Source of the DNA: Maricaulis sp965657935
GTDB taxonomy: Bacteria > Pseudomonadota > Alphaproteobacteria > Caulobacterales > Maricaulaceae
Assembly (NCBI GenBank): GCA_965657935.1
Contig: CBFHQE010000057.1
Coordinates: forward strand, 1 to 17,089
Direction of reading: 5' to 3'
DNA: 17,089 nt
Both the position numbers and the translations under genes were made by a program. The notes beneath the pieces are model-generated. The model was not told where the DNA came from. It did not search any database and worked only from the letters and a program-made list of their open reading frames with translations. Positions 12,814 through 17,089 of this stretch are shown here, one piece after another; position 1 is the first letter of the stretch; every line of letters starts with the position of its first letter.

Positions 12814-13989
12814 ATGCTGCATCATTTCTTTACCGAGCTTCGCGCTGCCAAGATCCCGGTCACCACCCGGGAATACCTGACCTTGCTGGAAGCCCTGGAC
12901 AAGGGCGCCATCGATCCGAACATCGGGCATTTCTATTCCGTCAGCCGCGCTGCGCTGGTGAAGGATGAAAAGGATTTCGACAAGTTTGACATGGTGTTTG
13001 GCCATGTCTTCAAGGGTGTGGAGACACTCGGCGCCCTGTTCGAGACCGAGGAGATCCCGGACGAGTGGCTCAAGGCCATGATGCAGCGCTTGCTGACCGA
13101 CGAGGAAATGGAACAGCTCCAGGCCCTGCCATTTGACGAGCTCATGGAGACGCTGAAGAAGCGCCTCGAGGAGCAGGAGAAACGGCACGAAGGCGGTAAT
13201 AAGTGGATCGGCACCGGCGGGACGTCTCCCTATGGCCATTCCGGCTACAATCCGGCCGGCGTCCGAATCGGCGGGCAGAGTCAGCACAAGAAGGCTGTGA
13301 AAGTCTGGGAACAGCGACGTTACAAGGATCTCGATGGTGAGCGCGAGCTGGGAACACGCAATCTGAAAGTCGCCCTGCGCCGCCTACGCAAATTTGCCCG
13401 CGACGGGGCCCAGGAGGAGCTGGACCTCGGCGGCACAATTGACGCGACGGCAAAGCAGGGCTGGCTGGACGTCATCATGCGTCCAGAGCGCCGGAATGCC
13501 ATCAAGGTCTTGGCCCTGTTTGATGTCGGCGGATCAATGGACCCCTATGTACGCATGTGTGAGGAATTGTTCTCGGCGGCGCGCGGCACCTTCAAGAACC
13601 TGGAATATTTCTACTTTCACAATTGTCCCTATGAGGGCCTGTGGAGATCGAATCTGCGGCGCCGCGCGGAAACCGTGCCGACCTTTGACCTCATGCACAA
13701 ATACCCGGCCGACTGGAAAGTGATCATCGTCGGCGATGCCGCCATGGCACCCTATGAAATCACGCATCCCGGCGGGTCTGTCGAACACTGGAATGAAGAG
13801 GCTGGAGCAGCCTGGCTCAAACGCCTGGTCGATACCTGGCCAAACCTGATCTGGCTCAATCCCCAAAAGGAAGACTGGTGGGAGCATTCCTACTCCACCC
13901 GCCTGATCCAGGATATTATCGGCCCGCACCGCATGTTCCCGCTGACACTCGAGGGAGTGGATGAAGCGATGAAGGAATTGGCCCGCTAG
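12814..13989 (+). CDS. CoxE-like VWA-domain protein (probable MoxR partner)
   Basis: A 391-aa protein. The N-terminus MLHHFFTELRAAKIPVTTRE-YLTLLEAL is diagnostic of the CoxE/VWA family that pairs with MoxR ATPases. A charged helical segment (about 95-125) is followed by a Gly-rich linker WIGTGGTSPYGHSGYNPAGV (131-150), then the VWA domain: KVLALFDVGGSMDPYVRMCE (231-250) holds the metal-ion (MIDAS) motif in the variant form D-V-G-G-S, with Gly replacing the first Ser. Later parts are IIVGDAAMAPYEI (304-316) and WLNPQKEDWW. ATG 12814 is preferred to TTG 12805 because it restores the family N-terminus; the ribosome site is weak. The stop interlocks with that of the GST gene in CTAG. Confidence 0.87.
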   Translation: MLHHFFTELRAAKIPVTTREYLTLLEALDKGAIDPNIGHFYSVSRAALVKDEKDFDKFDMVFGHVFKGVETLGALFETEEIPDEWLKAMMQRLLTDEEMEQLQALPFDELMETLKKRLEEQEKRHEGGNKWIGTGGTSPYGHSGYNPAGVRIGGQSQHKKAVKVWEQRRYKDLDGERELGTRNLKVALRRLRKFARDGAQEELDLGGTIDATAKQGWLDVIMRPERRNAIKVLALFDVGGSMDPYVRMCEELFSAARGTFKNLEYFYFHNCPYEGLWRSNLRRRAETVPTFDLMHKYPADWKVIIVGDAAMAPYEITHPGGSVEHWNEEAGAAWLKRLVDTWPNLIWLNPQKEDWWEHSYSTRLIQDIIGPHRMFPLTLEGVDEAMKELAR

Positions 13990-14609
13990 ACGAGCGGATC
14001 AAAACGGCCGTCATTGGTATCGATTCCGAGCTCATTCTCGACCCGGGCCACCCAGCCCCGAACGTTCAGAAACTCGTCGAGATCGAAGCCCCCTTCGTCC
14101 GCGACGCGCGTGTAGGCAACAAGTGCGATATCTGCGAGCGATAGCTGTTCAGCGACGATGAAATCGCGAGACAGAAGGCGCATTTCCATCACGCCCAGAG
14201 CGCGACGCCCCTTGGCCATGAGATCGGGATCGATTTGATCTTCGTCCAGGCCCTTATAGGCCTTCTGGAAGCGGCGAACCGCGATAGCCGGTTCGTGGCT
14301 GTACTGCTCCCAGAACATCCATTCGAGCATTTTGGCCACATCGAAACTGTCCTCGGGGATCAGCGCTGACCCTTCCGCGAGATGAAAGCAGATCGCGTTG
14401 GACTGGGCCAGAATGCGACCATCCTGGCGGACCAGACATGGTACTTGCCCCGCCGGGTTGATCGCCAGGAAATCCTCGGTCCGGGTCTCACCCTTGAGAA
14501 TGTCCACATTCTGCCAGTCATAGGTCAGGCCCAAATGATCGGCAGTCCACTTCACCTTAAGACAATTGCCACTGCGCTGATCGCCATAGATTTGAACCGG
14601 CTGCTTCAT
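13986..14609 (-). CDS. Glutathione S-transferase family protein
   Basis: A 207-aa GST. The N-terminal thioredoxin-like domain (1-80) begins KQPVQIYGDQRSGNCLKVKW, with Ser13 in the catalytic position, the cis-proline in PAGQVPCL and the Q-S-N-A-I glutathione-contact motif. The C-terminal helical domain carries ADIALVAYTRVADEGGFDLD, the usual capping motif region. AGGAGG five bases upstream fixes the ATG at 14609; an upstream ATG at 14639 lacks support. Substrate is not predictable. It diverges from the chorismate mutase gene and converges with the VWA gene with interlocked stops. Confidence 0.9.
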   Translation of the reverse strand: MKQPVQIYGDQRSGNCLKVKWTADHLGLTYDWQNVDILKGETRTEDFLAINPAGQVPCLVRQDGRILAQSNAICFHLAEGSALIPEDSFDVAKMLEWMFWEQYSHEPAIAVRRFQKAYKGLDEDQIDPDLMAKGRRALGVMEMRLLSRDFIVAEQLSLADIALVAYTRVADEGGFDLDEFLNVRGWVARVENELGIDTNDGRFDPLV

Positions 14610-14703
14610 GCGAACCTCCTGAGTATCTCGCTGCACCATAGCGTTGCCGCAACAAAGGTCGAGCCGAAAAGGAACCGTTCACCGGCGTGTGACAGCTCGT
14701 CGC

Positions 14704-14732
14704 TTGGGCCCGTCGCTGAGGCACTCTATAAA
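14704..14732 (+). promoter_or_regulatory. Possible housekeeping promoter of the chorismate mutase gene
   Basis: TTGGGC (14704-14709), a 17-bp spacer and TATAAA (14727-14732). The -10 is good, the -35 only partial. Predicted start about 20 bases upstream of the ATG at 14761. Confidence 0.4.
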
Positions 14733-14760
14733 GCAGGGCAAATCACAAGGATCAAACCGC

Positions 14761-15084
14761 ATGACAACCGTGTCCCACCTCAACATCACCGCTCCGGAAG
14801 ACTGTGAAAACATGGCACAGGTTCGCGAGGGTGTGGATGCGTTGGACCGCGAACTGGTCGCCCTGATCGCCAGGCGGGCCAAATACATGGAAGCCGCTGC
14901 GCGCATCAAACCCAATCGCGATGTCGTTCGCGACGAGTGGCGTATCAATGATGTGATTTCCAAGGTCGTGGCCGAATCCGAACGTGTCGGTCTGAGCACC
15001 AGTATCTCCGCGCCAGTCTGGCGGGAGTTGGTGGAACGCTCGATCGCTTACGAATTCACGGTCTGGGACAAGACCCGCGATTAA
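14761..15084 (+). CDS. AroQ/PchB-type chorismate mutase-like protein
   Basis: A 107-aa single-domain AroQ-class protein: REGVDALDRELVALIARRAK (residues about 21-40) is the first helix with its conserved Arg, then KPNRDVVRDEWRINDVISKV and a C-terminal VWRELVERSIAYEFTVWDKT. The fold converts chorismate to prephenate; PchB relatives instead cleave isochorismate to salicylate. Fine specificity cannot be read here. The ATG at 14761 with AAGGA about 9 bases upstream is preferred over an upstream ATG at 14644 that would add Arg-rich non-homologous residues and include the promoter. Its TAA interlocks with the stop of the convergent Hpt gene in TTAA (15081-15084). Confidence 0.82.
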   Translation: MTTVSHLNITAPEDCENMAQVREGVDALDRELVALIARRAKYMEAAARIKPNRDVVRDEWRINDVISKVVAESERVGLSTSISAPVWRELVERSIAYEFTVWDKTRD

Positions 15085-15476
15085 TCCGCCAGGTCACCAA
15101 ACGCGGAGCGTGTCTGCCTGACCATCTGCTCGATCTGGACACGCGCGCCTGGCCAGGACAATTCCGGCAATTCCTCGACCTGATCGCACAAATCGCCCAA
15201 TGCAAAAGCTCCGACGCCACGGGACGAGCCCTTGAGGGTGTGCACTGCGGCGCGCCATTCGGACGGCTCGCGAGCCAGGTCCATCATGCCCACGCAACGC
15301 TCCGCCTGATCCAGCATCAGGCCGATCAGTTCGCGCTGAAGCGCGGCATCCTCGCCGGTATAGCGAAGAAGGTGCTGGTGATCGAAAAGCGGCATGCCGC
15401 CGGATTGGAGTTCTGCAACCATGGCCAGAAGAGTATCGGGGCTGTTCTTAACATCCCGCTTAACGCTCTGCGACAA
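15081..15476 (-). CDS. Stand-alone Hpt (histidine phosphotransfer) protein
   Basis: A 131-aa protein with one Hpt domain. The phosphorylatable histidine is His79 in AAVHTLKGSSRGVGAFALGD, the H-x-x-K-G-S-S motif of Hpt domains, within a four-helix bundle (LLRYTGEDAALQRELIGLML before it, CDQVEELPEL after it). Such proteins relay phosphate between hybrid kinases and response regulators. No kinase or regulator gene is adjacent, so the partner is not identifiable here. The start is uncertain: TTG at 15476 (no strong ribosome site) gives the full length, while ATG at 15422 gives 113 residues that still contain the entire Hpt domain. Confidence 0.82.
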   Translation of the reverse strand: MSQSVKRDVKNSPDTLLAMVAELQSGGMPLFDHQHLLRYTGEDAALQRELIGLMLDQAERCVGMMDLAREPSEWRAAVHTLKGSSRGVGAFALGDLCDQVEELPELSWPGARVQIEQMVRQTRSAFGDLAD

Positions 15477-15569
15477 TCCCGTGAAACAGTCATCGAGGTG
15501 AATTTTTCGTTCAGTTTCGCGTCAGACGGGAAAGTGCATTATAGTCTTCCCGCAAGAAGGAGCCGAAGC

Positions 15570-16010
15570 ATGAAGACTTTTCTCGCTGCCCTGATCGCTG
15601 CCGCCGGGCTTGGCCTGATCGGAACATCAGCGCACGCCAATGCGCTGCCCGGCGAAACGTCGACTCTCCAGCAGGACCAATTCAAGACGGCCAAGGTCGC
15701 TCATCCCCGGGACCGTCGCCACGGTTATCGCGGTCGCCATGACCACCGCCGTGATCGGGATGGTTATCGCAACCCTCGTCATCGCCATGGATATTATGAT
15801 CGCGGGCGGTATGGCCGCGGCTATTACGGTCCCAGCCGCTATCAGGGACGCCGCTGCTGGCGCGAGGAACGCTATGGACATTTCCGCAGCCGGCCTGCCC
15901 TGATATCCGAGCGCATATGTCGCGATCGCCGAGGCTTTCTGCATGTCGAACGTGGCTCGGCCCGACTGATCCACTTCATCGATCGCCGGGGACGCCGGGG
16001 TCGCTACTGA
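15570..16010 (+). CDS. Small secreted Arg/Gly/Tyr/His-rich basic protein
   Basis: A 146-aa protein with a signal peptide (MKTFLAALIAAAGLGLIGTS-AHA, likely cut before NALPGE). The mature part is strongly basic and of low complexity: residues about 45-95 alternate R, G, H, Y and D (RDRRHGYRGRHDHRRDRDGY; GYYDRGRYGRGYYGPSRYQG). The C-terminal 50 residues are more ordered, with two cysteines (RRCWREERYGHFRSRPALIS; ERICRDRRGFLH), possibly a disulfide. AAGGAG at 15556-15561 fixes the ATG at 15570; a longer open frame upstream has no support. Function is not recognisable; binding to polyanions such as LPS, DNA or heme/metal (His) is conceivable but untested. Confidence 0.82.
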   Translation: MKTFLAALIAAAGLGLIGTSAHANALPGETSTLQQDQFKTAKVAHPRDRRHGYRGRHDHRRDRDGYRNPRHRHGYYDRGRYGRGYYGPSRYQGRRCWREERYGHFRSRPALISERICRDRRGFLHVERGSARLIHFIDRRGRRGRY

Positions 16011-16270
16011 TCCGGTCCCGTCGAGATTGCACGACTGTCGGATGTCACCCAGAATTCACTTTCTGGAAGCCAGGAGCTGTGGCAGCTAGATCTGACATGG
16101 CCTTGGTACAGAGCAGGTCTGGCCAGGCGAAGCAAGAATGGCTGGATACGGACACGCCTTTGCAGGCGAAAACGCCTCAAATGCAATTTGTGATCATGTC
16201 TGCCCAATAACCGCCTGTTTTGGGCGGTCTCCTTTCACCGGTTGGGGGTGGGGAAGCGTGATGGACTGGT
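16011..16270. other. 260-bp gap with several small hairpins
   Basis: No gene could be supported. Visible are CTGG-AAG-CCAG (16063-16073), AGCTG-TGG-CAGCT (16075-16087), CGCCT-TTGC-AGGCG (16155-16168) and the stronger hairpin at 16210-16228. A 97-codon open frame from 15917 overlaps the basic-protein gene out of frame and has no ribosome site. Confidence 0.5.
16210..16236 (+). terminator. Hairpin with pyrimidine-rich tail, possible terminator
   Basis: ACCGCC (16210-16215) and GGCGGT (16223-16228) form a 6-bp stem with a 7-nt loop followed by CTCCTTTC. It may end transcription from the basic-protein gene, about 200 bases downstream of its stop. Confidence 0.45.
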
Positions 16271-16690
16271 ATGCTTGAGTGTACGCATCTGATCCTGGGA
16301 CTGTTCATGGGGGAGTGTCCGGAACCCCGGGAAATCGAGTATTATTCCTATACGCGAATAGAAGCCGTGGTCGAGTTCGCTCCCACGAGCTGGCAGGTCT
16401 TGATCTCCAATAGCGGCGGATATGTGCTGGAGGAATGCGTGATCGAGCTGACGTCCGAGCGCGGCCGTTTCAGCTACCGCTATGTCATGGAACTCGCGCC
16501 CGGCGCGCTCAATGCGCTCGACCGTTTCGACTTTCGCAATCGCTTGGGTGACGCCCCGCGCCACCTCGACGCGCTGCGCATCGAATGCCTCGATACGCAA
16601 CGCCTCGACGTCATCGTGGAACGTCTTGAAGTGGACAATGTGAACGACCCGGGGCGCCGTTGGCAGCGCCTCATCCCATCCTTTGAATAG
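16271..16690 (+). CDS. Unrecognised 139-aa protein
   Basis: The plus-strand frame shows the strong G/C bias in third codon positions typical of this genome, so it is favoured over the long minus-strand frame opposite. The protein has predicted beta-rich segments (EIEYYSYTRIEAVVEF; SWQVLISNSGGYVLEECVIE; RFSYRYVMELAP) and an acidic end, no signal peptide and no membrane segment. Three cysteines are visible. I do not recognise the family. The start is uncertain: ATG 16271 follows a better-placed ATG at 16261 that encodes only MDWYA before a stop, and ATG 16307 (MGECPEPRE) is also possible. A strong hairpin follows the stop. Confidence 0.65.
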   Translation: MLECTHLILGLFMGECPEPREIEYYSYTRIEAVVEFAPTSWQVLISNSGGYVLEECVIELTSERGRFSYRYVMELAPGALNALDRFDFRNRLGDAPRHLDALRIECLDTQRLDVIVERLEVDNVNDPGRRWQRLIPSFE

Positions 16691-16696
16691 ATAAAC

Positions 16697-16735
16697 AAAC
16701 GCCCGGACCAAAAGGGGGAGAAGGTCCAGGCGTTT
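16697..16735. terminator. Bidirectional terminator between the 139-aa gene and the chemotaxis gene
   Basis: AAACGCC-C-GGACC (16697-16709) pairs with GGTCC-A-GGCGTTT (16723-16735): 12 bp with one C/A mismatch and a purine-rich 13-nt loop. The stem ends in AAA/TTT on both sides, and on the minus strand GTTTGTTTATC follows, so it can serve both convergent genes. Confidence 0.8.
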
Positions 16736-16768
16736 GCATTCAACAAGGCGACATCAAGGAGGGAGAGA

Positions 16769-17089
16769 TCAGCCTGCCTTGCGAACTTCAGTGAGAAAGC
16801 TTTCCACGGTTTGGTGCAGACGCTCCGCGCGCTCGGTCACGGTCCGGACGGATTCAAGCACATCGCGCGAGGCTTCGCCGGTCTGCTGGGCAGACCGCGA
16901 CACGGTACCCACATTTTCGGAAACCGAACGCGCACTCGTCGCGGCATGGGAAACGGCACTGGAGATCTCGCGGGTCGAGGCGCTTTGTTCTTCCGCTGCC
17001 GCAGCAATCGCCGATGAGGCTCGGCTGATCTCGGCAACAGCATCGGTGACATCCCCGATCGATGAAGACGAGGATGCCGCTGCGTCCTG
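16769..17089 (-). CDS. C-terminal end of a methyl-accepting chemotaxis protein, partial
   Basis: The minus strand is open from the window edge to TGA at 16769-16771 (106 residues). It reads IGDVTDAVAEISRASSAIAA, then AAEEQSASTREISSAVSHAA, and a heptad coiled coil to the end TVESFLTEVRKAG. The AAEEQSAST-R-E-I segment is the adaptation helix found in MCPs just after the signalling tip, so this is the descending arm of the cytoplasmic hairpin. There is no C-terminal CheR-docking pentapeptide. The sensor and membrane parts are outside the window. It binds CheA/CheW in chemotaxis arrays and feeds the flagellar motor. Confidence 0.92.
   Translation of the reverse strand, partial: QDAAASSSSSIGDVTDAVAEISRASSAIAAAAEEQSASTREISSAVSHAATSARSVSENVGTVSRSAQQTGEASRDVLESVRTVTERAERLHQTVESFLTEVRKAG

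Noticed and set aside
15449..15464. TTAA-N8-TTAA inside the Hpt gene start as a CtrA box
   Set aside because: Spacing is 8, not 7, and it lies within the coding region if the TTG start is used.
15917..16210. 97-codon plus-strand open frame past the basic-protein gene
   Set aside because: Begins out of frame inside the secreted protein gene with no ribosome site; no recognisable sequence.
16235..16711. Minus-strand open frame opposite the 139-aa gene
   Set aside because: Third-position G/C bias favours the plus-strand frame, and the minus frame would start inside the terminator hairpin.

Overview
The window looks like a chromosomal segment from a GC-rich dimorphic or prosthecate alphaproteobacterium of the Caulobacterales/Maricaulales type (Maricaulis-like). 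The support is a cluster of three short flagellins (about 275 aa) with FlaF, FlbT and a FlaG-like protein, sigma-54-type promoters carrying upstream CCCGGCAA-type (FlbD/ftr-like) elements, a CtrA-like box, and a TPR-glycosyltransferase resembling Caulobacter FlmG. This placement rests on protein and promoter recognition by eye, not on a database search.

Left part (1-9328): a flagellin and flagellin-glycosylation island. On the + strand the end of a PseI/NeuB-type nonulosonate synthase is translationally coupled to a pseudaminic-acid-associated methyltransferase. Both converge on pseC (minus). From 7466 down to 751 everything is on the minus strand, in transcription order: SpsF-like cytidylyltransferase, flbT-flaF, flagellin 3, flagellin 2, flaG-like gene, flagellin 1, pseC. 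A FlmG-type flagellin glycosyltransferase (TPR plus GT-B-like domain) diverges from the spsF-like gene. Sugar synthesis, sugar activation, the transferase, the acceptor flagellins and the flagellin post-transcriptional regulators are therefore side by side. Each flagellin has a recognisable GGCAC/T-N5-TTGC promoter, GC-rich repeats about 85-150 bp upstream, and a 5' leader hairpin with the same AAAAC loop.

Middle part (9373-13989): a MoxR-type AAA ATPase and a CoxE-like VWA protein, normally neighbours, are separated by four loci: an unrecognised secreted protein, a GNAT acetyltransferase, a CatB/Vat-like hexapeptide O-acetyltransferase, and what appears to be a frameshifted remnant of a TolB/PD40 beta-propeller gene.

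Right part (13986-17089): a glutathione S-transferase diverging from a small AroQ-type chorismate mutase, a stand-alone Hpt phosphotransfer protein, a small secreted Arg/Gly/Tyr/His-rich protein, an unrecognised 139-aa protein, a strong bidirectional hairpin, and the C-terminal end of a methyl-accepting chemotaxis protein.

A recurring structural feature is that five of the six convergent pairs end with interlocked stop codons in a 4-nt CTAG, CTAA or TTAA overlap. No tRNA, rRNA, CRISPR array, insertion sequence or prophage gene was seen.
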